DNA of 64,000 nt from Azoarcus sp. DD4 (GTDB lineage: Bacteria; Pseudomonadota; Gammaproteobacteria; Burkholderiales; Rhodocyclaceae), in NCBI RefSeq assembly GCF_006496635.1, contig NZ_CP022958.1:3348001-3412000 (forward strand), read 5' to 3'. The position numbers and the translations under genes are program-made. Of the stretch, positions 1 through 9,066 are shown in pieces. Numbering within the stretch: position 1 is the first letter of the stretch; each line of letters begins with the position of its first letter. Under the pieces are notes generated by a model. That model worked only from the letters and a program-made list of their open reading frames with translations. It was not told the DNA's origin and did no database searches.

Positions 1-934
1 GCTCGGCCGAACGATCGAGCATGCGGCGCACCGCGGCGATCTCCGTGATGCCCGCCGGCGCGCGCCCGTCCGCGCCGCTGTCGGCCAGCGCCGCAACCGC
101 CGCGCCCAGCCGGCGGCTGGCGAACAAGCCGCCGACAGCACCCGTCAGCGTCGCCACCAGCACGCCGATGGCCAGGCCCACGCCCGCCGAAACCAGCGGC
201 GCGCGATAGACCTCGCCGGGAATCTCGAGCACGACCGACCACGGCGACAGTTCCGACTTGACCACGAAGCGCTCGGCATCGTCGCCGGCCGGCGCCTCGT
301 CCGGGTCGGGCGCGCGGCGGGCAATCGCATCGCCCTTGCCGTCGATCAGCGAAACCGCCCAGCCGGCCGGCAGCGCCACCTGCTCGAGCCGCTTCCGGTA
401 CTGGCTGGCCTCCACCACGGTCAGCACCACCAGCGGCTGACGGCCTTCGCGCAGGCTGGGTACCGCGATCGCGACCAGTTCCCCTTTGCTGACCGGCCCG
501 ACGAACATGTCGCCGACCGCCGGCTCGCCGGTGGCGAAGGCGGTCGGCACCGCCGCCTGCCCGCTGGGGCGCGGCAACCGGGGCAGCGCCGTGCCGTAAG
601 GCTCGCGCGTGTTGAAGCGCATCTGCATCTGGGCATCGGCAAGGATCACATGGCTGCCGAAACTCTGGAGAAAGCCCTTGGCTTCCTGATAGAGCTCCGG
701 CCAGCGCGCGGGGTCGTCGATCAGCGGCGATACCGCCAGGATATTCAGGGCACCGATGCGTGCGCGCAGGTTCTGGTCTATGGCGGTGGCCAGGTTGCGG
801 GCCAGGTTGAGCGCCTCGGTGTCGCGCTCCTGCCGCTCCGCCTTGATCGTCTCGACCGCCATATAGACAGCCAGCATCAGCAGCGGCAGCAGGCACAGCC
901 AGACCAGACGGATCAGGAAGCTACGCAGCAGCAT
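1..934 (-). CDS. Cache-domain membrane sensor protein (C-terminus outside window)
   Basis: The reading frame opens at an ATG at 934 (protein start MLLRSFLIRLVWLCLLPLLM) and runs without a stop off the left edge, so only about 311 residues are visible. It shows an N-terminal membrane segment (about residues 5-27), a periplasmic part of about 210 residues resembling a double-Cache ligand-binding domain, and a second membrane segment near residues 245-270 (VSAGVGLAIGVLVATLTGAVGG). This is the input half of a sensor histidine kinase, chemoreceptor or GGDEF/EAL protein; the output domain is beyond the window, so which one cannot be told. It is transcribed in the same direction as the catabolic operon upstream of it but is separated from it by about 300 bases, so it is probably independent. 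Confidence 0.7.
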   Translation of the reverse strand, partial: MLLRSFLIRLVWLCLLPLLMLAVYMAVETIKAERQERDTEALNLARNLATAIDQNLRARIGALNILAVSPLIDDPARWPELYQEAKGFLQSFGSHVILADAQMQMRFNTREPYGTALPRLPRPSGQAAVPTAFATGEPAVGDMFVGPVSKGELVAIAVPSLREGRQPLVVLTVVEASQYRKRLEQVALPAGWAVSLIDGKGDAIARRAPDPDEAPAGDDAERFVVKSELSPWSVVLEIPGEVYRAPLVSAGVGLAIGVLVATLTGAVGGLFASRRLGAAVAALADSGADGRAPAGITEIAAVRRMLDRSAE

Positions 935-1231
935 CAATCCACCATCCACCGTAGAAGTTGGCCACGCACGCTATGCGCACTGTGCTCCCGCACGATGACA
1001 GGAGCCGCTCGCCCAAGACCGGAGCATGCCGATCAAGTGAGAGCCTTACGCGTCACCTTGCCCGCAAACGCGTTTTCTTCGCAATCATTTCATTCCATCG
1101 TAGTTCTGAAATCCCGGGTTTTCCCTATTCATGGAGCATCCATCGCCGTGGCGGCTGACCGGTTCGAATCCAGCCCCGTCCCGGCCAACGGCCAAGCGGG
1201 GCTCAGGTGCAGAGACGCCCAGCAACGCGCG
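935..1231. other. Intergenic region without a recognisable gene
   Basis: This stretch separates the sensor start from the stop of the 2-hydroxyacid dehydrogenase. It should carry the promoter of the sensor gene. No convincing ORF, terminator or RNA gene was seen. A tRNA T-loop-like string (GGTTCGAATCC at 1161-1171) has no matching acceptor or anticodon arms around it. Confidence 0.4.
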
Positions 1232-2353
1232 TCACGATCGCCCCCCGGCGGCCAGCTCGTCGATGCTCCGTCGCCCCATCAGTATCATGGTCCGCTCAAG
1301 GTCATCCCGCAGCCAGTCGAAGACACGGTCCACGCCGGCCTCGCCGGCGGCGGCCAGACCGTAGAGGATGGGACGACCGAGGAACACCGCCTTCGCCCCC
1401 CTGTCGAGCGCCTTCGCCACGTCCTCGCCGGAACGGAAACCGCCATCCACGAAGATGGGAACCGCGCCATCGACCCGCTCGACCACCTGCGGCAAGGCCT
1501 CGATGGCGGCGGGGGCCGACTGCAGCTGGCGGCCACCGTGGTTGGACACCACGATGCCGTCCGCGCCTTCGGCAACCGCACGCGCGGCATCGTCCGGGTG
1601 CAGCACGCCCTTGACTACGACCTGCCCCTTCCAGTGGGCCCGCACCCAGCTCAGGCTGTCCCACGCCAGCGTCCTGTCCATGGTGCGATTGAGCAGTGCG
1701 GCCTGCACCTGGGCCGAAACTGCCGTATCGGGGTGTTCGCTGAGGTTGGCGAAATTCGGGAACGGCCGCCCGGCAAACTGCAGCATCCAGCGCGGATGAC
1801 GGGCGAGATCGAGGGCGGTCATCAGTCCCGGCCGGAACGGCAGGCGAAAACCATTCCGGATATCGCGTTTCCGATACCCGTTTACAGCCACATCCACCGT
1901 AAGCACCAACACCCGATAGCCGGCTGTCCAGGCCCGCCGCATGATCTGCTCCGCGATCGAACGGTCGCTCATGACGTACAGCTGCAGCCAGCGGAGTCCG
2001 TCCGCCTGCCTTGCCACCTCCTCGAGGCGCGCGTTGGATGCGGTGGACAGGCTGAAGGGAACGCCCGCGCGCGCGGCTGCCCGCGCGATCAGGATGTCGC
2101 CGTCGGGCCGGAACAGTCCGTTGAACCCGGTCGGCGCGACGGCAAACGGCAAGCGCCAGCGCTCACCGAATACTTCGATCGAGGTATCGATCCCGGAGGT
2201 GTCGCGCAGCACTCTCGGCCACAAGCTGATGTTGCGCAGGGCGGCGAGGTTCTCCTGCAGACAGGTTTCATCCCCTGCCCCGCCCTCCAGAAAATCGAAT
2301 ACGAATCGGGGCAGGAAGCGCCGCGCCTGCCGACGCAGATCATCGATATCCAT
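1232..2353 (-). CDS. FMN-dependent 2-hydroxyacid dehydrogenase (mandelate/lactate dehydrogenase family)
   Basis: This 373-residue protein belongs to the FMN-dependent alpha-hydroxyacid oxidase/dehydrogenase family (LldD, MdlB, glycolate oxidase). It oxidises an (S)-2-hydroxyacid to the 2-oxoacid. Family hallmarks are visible: the N-terminal ARRFLPRFVFDFLEGGAGDE segment, PTGFNGLF in the flavin site, VVKGVLHPDDA, and the catalytic-histidine motif SNHGGRQLQ, followed by FVDGGFRSGEDV and FLGRP for phosphate binding. It is the last gene of a minus-strand run with a ThDP-dependent decarboxylase-like enzyme and an aldehyde dehydrogenase. That set parallels mandelate catabolism (MdlB, MdlC, MdlD), so an aromatic hydroxyacid is the likeliest substrate; lactate is the main alternative. 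The start ATG at 2353 lies 38 bases after the preceding gene's stop. Confidence 0.9.
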   Translation of the reverse strand: MDIDDLRRQARRFLPRFVFDFLEGGAGDETCLQENLAALRNISLWPRVLRDTSGIDTSIEVFGERWRLPFAVAPTGFNGLFRPDGDILIARAAARAGVPFSLSTASNARLEEVARQADGLRWLQLYVMSDRSIAEQIMRRAWTAGYRVLVLTVDVAVNGYRKRDIRNGFRLPFRPGLMTALDLARHPRWMLQFAGRPFPNFANLSEHPDTAVSAQVQAALLNRTMDRTLAWDSLSWVRAHWKGQVVVKGVLHPDDAARAVAEGADGIVVSNHGGRQLQSAPAAIEALPQVVERVDGAVPIFVDGGFRSGEDVAKALDRGAKAVFLGRPILYGLAAAGEAGVDRVFDWLRDDLERTMILMGRRSIDELAAGGRS

Positions 2354-2391
2354 TCATCCTTCATTCAACAAAATTCGGAATCTCCGGCCGG

Positions 2392-3357
2392 TCAGGCCAA
2401 CGGCGTATTTCGACCGGCCTCCATGAGCCTGACCAGGGCCAGCAGGGCGCGGGTAGCCGGCGTAGGGATGCCGCGCAACTCGGCGCGGGCGACGACCGCC
2501 CCGTTGATAGCCTCGATCTCGGTCGGTCGCCCGGCGAGCACGTCCTGCAACATCGACGGCTTGTGGCCGACATGATGGCCGACGGCATGCAGCACGCTTG
2601 CACGGACCCTGTCTGCATCGACCGCGAGCCCCTCGGCACGCGCCACCGCGAGGACTTCATCCACGATGTCCAGGGCCAGGGCTTGCGCCGCCGGCGTGCG
2701 GCCGATGGCATCGACCGCGCAGGCGGTGACCGCGCAGATGCTGTTCAAGGCCGCGTTGAAGGCGACCTTTTCCCAGATCGCGGTGTTTACCATCGGATCG
2801 ATCGCGCAGTCGAGGCCCGCGCGACGCAACAGGGCTGCAAGGCGCTCGAGGGCGTCGTCCTGACCGCCGTCCAGGCGGGTGAAGCGGATCTTTCCCTGGC
2901 CGTGCGATTCGACATGGCCGGGGCCGCACAGGTCGGCCGGGCAGGTGGTCATCCCGATCGCCACACGATCTGCCGCCGCATGCGCGCAGATCCGCTCGCC
3001 GTTGCCCAGGCCGTTCTGCAGGCTGAGGATGCGCGTTTCCGGTCCGATCCAGCGCCGTATGCCGCCCAGCGCGGCATCGGTGTGCATGGCCTTGGTGAAC
3101 ACCACGATCAGGTCGGGCGTCTCCTGCACCTCATCCGGGCGGCAAGCATTGAGCCGCACGCGCCGCTCGCCGCCATCGGTCACCAGTCGCAGGCCATCCC
3201 GGCGAATGGCGTCGAGGTGCAGCGCGTTGATGTCCACCAGCGTGACCGGCACGCCGACCTCGGCCAGCAGCCCGCCGAACAGGGACCCCATTGCCCCCGC
3301 ACCAAGCATGAGGACGCGCGGCGCCCCGTCCGCCGCTGCAGTGTCGTGATTCTTCAT
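2392..3357 (-). CDS. 2-dehydropantoate 2-reductase family protein (KPR-like)
   Basis: A 321-residue ketopantoate-reductase-family oxidoreductase. A Rossmann NAD(P) motif is near the N-terminus (VLMLGAGAMGSLFGG, about residues 15-29). The family's catalytic-lysine segment EKVAFNAALNSICAVT lies in the middle, and a helical C-terminal domain carries KPSMLQDVLAGRPTEIEAING. The frame extends farther upstream, but the start at 3357 is preceded by GGAGAAG at good distance and gives the normal family length. Its place between a TRAP receptor and a 2-hydroxyacid dehydrogenase argues for reduction of a pathway-specific 2-oxoacid rather than pantothenate synthesis. This is inference: the family includes many panE paralogues of unknown substrate. 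Confidence 0.87.
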   Translation of the reverse strand: MKNHDTAAADGAPRVLMLGAGAMGSLFGGLLAEVGVPVTLVDINALHLDAIRRDGLRLVTDGGERRVRLNACRPDEVQETPDLIVVFTKAMHTDAALGGIRRWIGPETRILSLQNGLGNGERICAHAAADRVAIGMTTCPADLCGPGHVESHGQGKIRFTRLDGGQDDALERLAALLRRAGLDCAIDPMVNTAIWEKVAFNAALNSICAVTACAVDAIGRTPAAQALALDIVDEVLAVARAEGLAVDADRVRASVLHAVGHHVGHKPSMLQDVLAGRPTEIEAINGAVVARAELRGIPTPATRALLALVRLMEAGRNTPLA

Positions 3358-3440
3358 GTCTTCTCCAACAGCGTTCCGCAAGGACATCCGGCGCACACCG
3401 GAACCGTGGGCTGCCCGCGGCCGGCGGTGCGCCGGACCGC

Positions 3441-4478
3441 TCAGTGAGCCTGACGGGCGTTGATCGCGGCCTTGGCCTCGGCAAGGATGTCCTTCGCCGG
3501 CAAGCCCTTGGCCGCAGTTTCCTCCACCCATTGCGCGGCGACCCGCTCGCCGGCCACCAGCCAGCCCGTCCGCTCGGCCGGCGGCACCACGTACATCGCA
3601 TTGCCGCGCTCCTGCGCCAGCTTCCTGCCGACCACCCGTGCTTCGTCGAACACCTTGCCGACCCATGCGGAGGCCTCGACACCGCTGTTTGCATCGATCA
3701 CCTTCTTCAGCTCCGGCGGCAATTTGTCATACCGGGCCGGGTTCATCGCGAACACGAAGACGGTGTTCGACAGCATCGGCATCGACTCGTCGGTTTCGGT
3801 ATGGAACTTGACCACCTCATGCACCTTCAGCGGCGGCACCACCTCCCACGGCAGCATGGCGCCGTCGACCACGCCCTTGGACAGGGCCTCGGTCACCTGC
3901 GGCGCCGGCATGCCGATCGGCGTGGCGCCCAGTTCCTTCAGCAGCCGGGTCGACTGGCGGGTCGGCGCGCGCAGCTTCATCCCCTGAAAATCCGCGAGTA
4001 CCTTGATCGGCTTGCTGGTGGTGTGCAATTGCGCGCCGTCATGGACGTGGAAGATGAGCGGCTTCACCGGTTTGTATTCGTCCCCCGCGTACTTGGTGAG
4101 GATGTTCCAGACCACCGGGCTGCTGCGCTCGGCGCTGCGGGTGATGAACGGCAGCTCGAACAGTTCGGTCACCGGGAAACGGCCACCCTGGTAGCCGGGC
4201 ACCGTCCACACGATGTCGGCGATGCCGTCCTTGGCCTGGTCGAACAGCTGAGGCGGCGTTCCGCCCAGCGACATCGCCGGATAGATCTGGCATTTGAGCC
4301 GGCCGGCCGACTCGGCCGCGATCTTCGCGCACCACGGCTCGATGAAGTTCTTGTGCGCCGTGGCGCTGGGCGGCAGGAAGTGGTGCACCTTCAGCACCAC
4401 TTCGTCTGCAGCGACTGCGGCACCTGCCAGGCTGCCCCAGAGCGTGGCCAGCACGACTGCATTGCGTTTGAAGTTCAT
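3441..4478 (-). CDS. TRAP transporter substrate-binding protein (DctP family)
   Basis: A 345-residue periplasmic solute receptor. The Sec signal peptide is clear (MNFKRNAVVLATLWGSLAGAAVAAD, cleavage near residue 24). The DctP fold follows, with KVHHFLPPSATAHKNFIEPW, KCQIYPAMSLGG and the ligand-carboxylate region around MKLRAPTRQSTRLLKELG. It delivers an organic acid to a TRAP membrane complex, but no DctQ/DctM genes are visible nearby, so the permease is encoded elsewhere. It is clearly homologous to the receptor at 61705-62721 (shared KCQIYPAMSLGG, GVVDG/GVINGA and PWEVVPP). Being within the hydroxyacid operon suggests it imports that substrate, perhaps an aromatic acid. Confidence 0.92.
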   Translation of the reverse strand: MNFKRNAVVLATLWGSLAGAAVAADEVVLKVHHFLPPSATAHKNFIEPWCAKIAAESAGRLKCQIYPAMSLGGTPPQLFDQAKDGIADIVWTVPGYQGGRFPVTELFELPFITRSAERSSPVVWNILTKYAGDEYKPVKPLIFHVHDGAQLHTTSKPIKVLADFQGMKLRAPTRQSTRLLKELGATPIGMPAPQVTEALSKGVVDGAMLPWEVVPPLKVHEVVKFHTETDESMPMLSNTVFVFAMNPARYDKLPPELKKVIDANSGVEASAWVGKVFDEARVVGRKLAQERGNAMYVVPPAERTGWLVAGERVAAQWVEETAAKGLPAKDILAEAKAAINARQAH

Positions 4479-4578
4479 TTTTGTCTCCTCGCGTTATGCC
4501 GGCCACGCTCGATCGGGGCCGGTGTTCCTGTACGGCCCGCGGCCTGCCGTCGGGCGGGCGCGGGCGGCCGATGCGGAA

Positions 4579-6036
4579 TCAGAATGGATAGGCCGGCGGC
4601 GTATCCTTGACGGTGACCCACTGCCACTGGGTGAACTCTTCCCAATTGGCCGGCCCGCCCACGCGGCCGCCGTTGCCCGAGGCAGCCCGGCCGCCGAATG
4701 GGACATGGGGCTCGTCCGCCACGGTCTGATCGTTGATGTGGAGCAGGCCGGTATTGAGGCGATTGCCCAGCGCCAGCGCCCTCCCGGTCGAACGCGAGAT
4801 CACCGCCGCCGAGAGGCCGTATTCGGTGGCGTTGGCCAGTGCCACGGCTTCATCCTCGTCGCGGAAGGTGGTGACGCAGGCCACCGGCCCGAAGATCTCC
4901 TCCTCGAACGCACGCATGCCCGGCTTCACCCCGGCCAGCACCGTCGGCCGGTAGAACAGCTGGTCGTAGGTGCCGCCGGCACACAGCCTGGCGCCCGCGG
5001 CCACGCTGTCCTTCACGACGGCATCGATCTGGCGCAACTGCCCATCGCTGATGATCGGCCCGAGCGCCACGCGGCCGCTGGCGGGGTCGCCGACCGGCAG
5101 GTGGTCGGCCTTTTCGGCCAGCTTCGCAATCAGCTGTTCGGCGATCGACTCGTGCGCCAGGATGCGGCCGGTGGCCATGCAGATCTGGCCCTGGTGCAGC
5201 CAGGCGCCGAACGCCGCGCAGCCGGCGGCCAGATCGAGGTCCGCGTCGTCGAGCACGATCAGCGAATTCTTGCCGCCGAGTTCGAGCGAAACCTTCTTGA
5301 GGTGGCGCCCGCACAACTCGCCGACCGTGCGGCCGACGCCGGTGGACCCGGTGAAGGCCACCATGGCGATGTTCGGATCGGTGCATAGCGCACCGCCCGC
5401 ATCCGCACCGCCCGGCAGCATGTGCAACACGCCTGCCGGCAAGCCCGCCTCCTCGAAGATGCGGGCGATCAGCACGCCGCCCGACACCGCGGTGCGGAGG
5501 TCCGGCTTGAGCAGCACCGCGTTGCTGGTGGCCAGCGCCGGCGCCACCGCGCGTATCGCCAGGATGAGGGGGAAATTGAAGGGGGCGATCACGCCCACCA
5601 CGCCATGAGGCAGGCGCCGCGCGAAGCTCATGCGCCCCGGATTGCTCGGCAGCAGCAGCCCCTGCGGCTCGGTGAGCATGCCGGCCGCCTCGTACAGGAT
5701 GCCGACCGCCGCCTTGAGTTCGACATCGGCCTTGGGACGGATGGCCCCGCTTTCGCGCACGATCCAGGTGGCCAGTTCCTCCCAGTGCTCTTCGACCAAC
5801 CGCGCCGCCTTGCGGAAGATCGCCGCCCTATCCTCGTACGGCATGGCGTGCCACGCCGGCTGGGCGGCGCGCGCAAGGGCCGCGGCGCGCACCACCGACT
5901 GCGCATCGGCCACACCGATGCTGCCGATCTGCTCGCCGGTGGCCTTGTCGGTAACCGCCGCCCGGGCGTCGCTCGTGCGCCATCCGTCGCACATGAGCTT
6001 GTCCTGCCAGACTGCCTGATCCATGAGCGTATGCAT
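4579..6036 (-). CDS. NAD(P)-dependent aldehyde dehydrogenase (benzaldehyde/vanillin dehydrogenase-like)
   Basis: A 485-residue aldehyde dehydrogenase. Landmarks are the nucleotide-site segment VVGVIAPFNFPLI, the general-base region SLELGGKNSLIVL, the catalytic cysteine in QGQICMATGR (about C286) and EEEIFGPVACVTTF. The C-terminal stretch SGNGGRVGGPANWEEFTQWQ is characteristic of aromatic aldehyde dehydrogenases. The start at 6036 (MHTLMDQ) is preceded by AGGAGA; the frame continues upstream but without support. In the operon it would oxidise the aldehyde produced by the ThDP-dependent decarboxylase-like enzyme to a carboxylic acid. The exact substrate is not proven by sequence. Confidence 0.9.
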   Translation of the reverse strand: MHTLMDQAVWQDKLMCDGWRTSDARAAVTDKATGEQIGSIGVADAQSVVRAAALARAAQPAWHAMPYEDRAAIFRKAARLVEEHWEELATWIVRESGAIRPKADVELKAAVGILYEAAGMLTEPQGLLLPSNPGRMSFARRLPHGVVGVIAPFNFPLILAIRAVAPALATSNAVLLKPDLRTAVSGGVLIARIFEEAGLPAGVLHMLPGGADAGGALCTDPNIAMVAFTGSTGVGRTVGELCGRHLKKVSLELGGKNSLIVLDDADLDLAAGCAAFGAWLHQGQICMATGRILAHESIAEQLIAKLAEKADHLPVGDPASGRVALGPIISDGQLRQIDAVVKDSVAAGARLCAGGTYDQLFYRPTVLAGVKPGMRAFEEEIFGPVACVTTFRDEDEAVALANATEYGLSAAVISRSTGRALALGNRLNTGLLHINDQTVADEPHVPFGGRAASGNGGRVGGPANWEEFTQWQWVTVKDTPPAYPF

Positions 6037-6088
6037 CTTGATGTCTCCTGTCTGATTTGTTGGGTCGGGCGCCTGCACCCGACGGGGA

Positions 6089-7795
6089 CTACAGGGGGTC
6101 GAGCTGAACATCCAGCACGGCGGAGCGGCCGCCACGGACGGCGGCGAAGGCCTGGGCCAGGGCGTCCCGCAACTCCTCGGGGCGCGACACCCTGAGCGCC
6201 AGGGCGCCGCCGGCCGCGGCGGCGATACCGGCGTAATCGGCCGGCGGGTCGAAACTCACGCCCAGGTCGGACGAACGGCTGGCATAGCCGTCCGGATGCA
6301 CCGCCAGGGTCGATAACTTGGGGGACTTCCAGCCGCCGTTGTTGAACACGATCTGGACAAAGGGCGTGGCATAGCGGCGTGCCATCCAGTGCACGCTGGA
6401 CGGGACGGTGAACATGTAGCTGCCATCACCACACATCGCGACCACCGTCTTGTCCGGGTGGGCCAGCTTCACGCCGATGGCCGCGCCGCCGTTCCAGCCC
6501 AGCGAGCCGCCGCCGCTGGCGATCATGCTGCCGGGGCGGCGCATGCCGAGGTGATCGATGATGACGTCGTAATTGGAGATGCCTTCGTTGCAGACGATGG
6601 TGTCGTCGTCGATGAAGTCACGCACGCAGGCGGCAAGATAGGCTGGGGTGATGGTTTCCCCCGCCACCTCGCGCGCCCTCAGCATTTCGTCGCGCTGGCG
6701 ATGCAGTGCCGTGATCCGCTCGCGCCGCGCCGCCACCAGATCCGCATCGAGCGCCACATCGGCGACACCGGCATTGATCTGGGCCAGCGCAGTGGCCGCA
6801 TCCGCCCGGAATACCTGCCGCGACGGGATGTACCACAGCGGCATCTGCTCCTTGAGCGGATCGACGTCGATGTAATACACGCGCGCATCCTCGCTCGGAC
6901 GGTTCACGAGCGGAATCCAGGGCACGTCGCTGTCGATCACCAGCACCAGGTCGGCTGCGGCCAGGGTTTCGTTCTGGCGCGGCGCATTCCACTGGTTGCC
7001 GAGGTACATCGGGTGATCCGCCGGAATGTTCACATAGGACGGCACCGACTCGATGACCGGAATCGCGAGCCGCTCCACCAGCTTCACCAACTCGGCCACG
7101 GCGGCGGCGCTGCGGCCGAGGAAGGACGTCACCACCACCGGATGACGGGCGGTCGCGAGATCCGCGATCAGCGCCCGCAGCCCCTGCTCCGGCAGGGCGC
7201 AGGGTGCGATCGGCTGCCACTGCCCGGCATCGAGCTCGACCCGCGGCACTTCCTCTTCCATGACCTCGCGCGCCCCGGTCAGGTAGGCCGCCCCCTTCGG
7301 GTCGCTGCAGGCAATCTGCATCGCGCGATAGACCAGTTGCTTGACGTTGCGGCCGGTGCGGATCTCGTTGTCGTAGCGGGTGTAGCCGCGCACGATGCCG
7401 CGCTGATCATGCACATCCTGTATCCACTGGATGAACTCGTTGCGGCTGCCGCGCAATTCGCCTTCCTGGGTGAAGGGCGACGCGCCGGCAAAGATCAGCA
7501 CCGGCACCCTTGCCTTGGCGACGTTATGCACTGCACCCGCGAGCGCCTGCGTGCCGCACTCCACATGAACCAGCACGGCCTGCGGCTGACCGGTGACCTG
7601 GGCGTAACCCTGGGCCGCACTGAGCGCCACCATCTCGTTGGGACAGGTGATGAGCGCGGGCACCTCGCGCGATGCGGCCTTCGCCTCCTCCATGCTCTCG
7701 ACGATGGCCGGATGGTCGCTGCCCAAGTTGGCAAACAGATGGCGGACGCCGCGCTCGTAGAGCGCCTCGAGAAATGCCGTACCCGTTGTGTACAT
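6089..7795 (-). CDS. Thiamine-diphosphate-dependent enzyme, 2-oxoacid decarboxylase / acetolactate synthase family
   Basis: This 568-residue protein has the three-domain ThDP fold. The N-terminal pyrimidine-binding domain carries the activating glutamate (CPNEMVALSAAQGYAQVTG), a central Rossmann-like domain follows, and the C-terminal diphosphate-binding domain has the GDG...NN metal/ThDP motif (CGDGSYMFTVPSS ... FNNGGW). This family includes benzoylformate decarboxylase, acetolactate synthase and oxalyl-CoA decarboxylase. With the downstream aldehyde dehydrogenase and hydroxyacid dehydrogenase, a 2-oxoacid decarboxylase role (MdlC-like) is the best inference. It is the first enzyme gene of the operon, 151 bases downstream of the LysR gene, with a GAGGAG ribosome site before the ATG at 7795. 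Confidence 0.87.
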   Translation of the reverse strand: MYTTGTAFLEALYERGVRHLFANLGSDHPAIVESMEEAKAASREVPALITCPNEMVALSAAQGYAQVTGQPQAVLVHVECGTQALAGAVHNVAKARVPVLIFAGASPFTQEGELRGSRNEFIQWIQDVHDQRGIVRGYTRYDNEIRTGRNVKQLVYRAMQIACSDPKGAAYLTGAREVMEEEVPRVELDAGQWQPIAPCALPEQGLRALIADLATARHPVVVTSFLGRSAAAVAELVKLVERLAIPVIESVPSYVNIPADHPMYLGNQWNAPRQNETLAAADLVLVIDSDVPWIPLVNRPSEDARVYYIDVDPLKEQMPLWYIPSRQVFRADAATALAQINAGVADVALDADLVAARRERITALHRQRDEMLRAREVAGETITPAYLAACVRDFIDDDTIVCNEGISNYDVIIDHLGMRRPGSMIASGGGSLGWNGGAAIGVKLAHPDKTVVAMCGDGSYMFTVPSSVHWMARRYATPFVQIVFNNGGWKSPKLSTLAVHPDGYASRSSDLGVSFDPPADYAGIAAAAGGALALRVSRPEELRDALAQAFAAVRGGRSAVLDVQLDPL

Positions 7796-7946
7796 TCGTC
7801 TCCTCTCCTGGGTGATACCGGTGTCGGTTGGTCGTCACCTTAGGAGGGCAGGCGGGGCGCGGCAATTCAGCAGGCCATACGTGAGATATAGATGCCGTCG
7901 ATAATGGCGGGATGCCGCCAGGCGTCCCGCTCAACGGAATGTGCGG

Positions 7947-8843
7947 CTACCTGCGCTCGCGGTCGAACAGGTCGGCAACCAGCTCGCGCATCCAGGCATG
8001 TCCGGGGTCGCCGGAATAGCGCCGGTTCCAGTACAGATTGACGTCCATCCCGCGTTGCAGGGCGGGCAAGGGAAAGCTGCGCACACGGCTGCGCGGGCTG
8101 AAGGCATGCACCACCTCGCGCGGGGCGACGGCGGCGAAGTCGCGCTCGGCAAGAATCGCCGGCACCACCATGAAATGCGGCACCCACAGCTTGACCCGCT
8201 CGAGCAGGCCGCATTCGCGCAGGATGGCCAGCGTCTGCGGATGGGAGGTCACGGCGATGAAGTCGAGTCCGTTGAAGGCGTTCTCCCCCTTGCCGCCGGA
8301 CGGGATCAGGTGACGGGGCGCAATGACCGCATATTCGTCCGCAAGCAGATGGCGACACTCGAATCCCTGATCGAGGACGGGCAGATAGCCGATGGCGAGA
8401 TCGATCTGGCCACTATCCAGCGCAGCGGCAAGCTCCACGCCGCCGAGCTGCCGCGTTTCGATGCGTACCCCGGGCGCGCGCTCCAGCAATGCGCGCATCA
8501 GCTTCGGGAGGAAGATCACCTCGCCGAAGTCGCTCATGTGCAGGCGGAAGGTACGGCCGGAGCTGGCGGGTTCGAAGTGCGCATGCTCGTCCAGTGTGGT
8601 CTGCAGTACGCGCAGCGCCTGCTGCACCGGGCCGGCGATACGGTCGGCCACGACCGTGGGCTCGACGCCCGAACGGGTCCGTACGAACAGCGGATCGCCG
8701 AACAGCAGTCGCAGACGGGTCAGGCCGTGGCTGACGGACGGCTGCGTCAGCTCGAGCCGGACCGCCGCCCGGCTGACGTTGCGCTCCAGATATACCGCCT
8801 CGAAGATCTTGAGCAGATTGAGGTCTACCGATTGAATATTCAT
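7947..8843 (-). CDS. LysR-family transcriptional regulator
   Basis: A 298-residue LysR regulator. The N-terminal winged helix-turn-helix is clear (MNIQSVDLNLLKIFEAVYLERNVSRAAVRLELTQPSVSHG; about residues 8-65), and the PBP-like effector domain fills residues 95-295. The start at 8843 gives the usual LysR N-terminus; a longer frame adds 28 unsupported residues. The architecture resembles the NodD/NahR/LinR subgroup, which often responds to aromatic acids. It precedes the hydroxyacid operon on the same strand and probably controls it; autoregulation from the region upstream of 8843 is likely. Confidence 0.9.
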   Translation of the reverse strand: MNIQSVDLNLLKIFEAVYLERNVSRAAVRLELTQPSVSHGLTRLRLLFGDPLFVRTRSGVEPTVVADRIAGPVQQALRVLQTTLDEHAHFEPASSGRTFRLHMSDFGEVIFLPKLMRALLERAPGVRIETRQLGGVELAAALDSGQIDLAIGYLPVLDQGFECRHLLADEYAVIAPRHLIPSGGKGENAFNGLDFIAVTSHPQTLAILRECGLLERVKLWVPHFMVVPAILAERDFAAVAPREVVHAFSPRSRVRSFPLPALQRGMDVNLYWNRRYSGDPGHAWMRELVADLFDRERR

Positions 8844-8943
8844 GGCGTCTATGTCAAAGCCTAGCCTCGATTGTATCGGCTGCGCCGACACCGCAGCTGA
8901 AACCGCGCGGCGCGCCGGCAGCGGCATTCCCTAGCCCCGGAAA

Positions 8944-8982
8944 ACTGTTACGCAACAAAACCCGACAGACTGAGACTGTTAC
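8944..8982. promoter_or_regulatory. Direct repeat ACTGTTAC x2 upstream of ccoG
   Basis: Two identical octamers, ACTGTTAC, occur at 8944-8951 and 8975-8982, 31 bases apart (about three helical turns), in the divergent region between the LysR gene and ccoG. Equal spacing on one face of the DNA suggests a regulator binding site for the ccoG-cio operon. The cognate regulator is not known; the MocR-type protein encoded farther right is one possibility. Confidence 0.35.
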
Positions 8983-9066
8983 CCCCGCAACCCGAGTGGT
9001 CTACTTCCACCGCCGCCCCGAACACCGCCTTCCACGCGCGCTGCGGGCCGCGGCAGGGAAGCCTTC

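Noticed and set aside
1161..1171. tRNA T-loop-like string GGTTCGAATCC
   Set aside because: The flanks do not form a T-stem, and no matching acceptor, D or anticodon arms could be found.
650..2575. Long open frame (641 codons) opposite the hydroxyacid dehydrogenase
   Set aside because: It is antisense to a well-recognised enzyme; its low-complexity Arg/Gly/Gln/His-rich translation is typical of GC-rich shadow frames.
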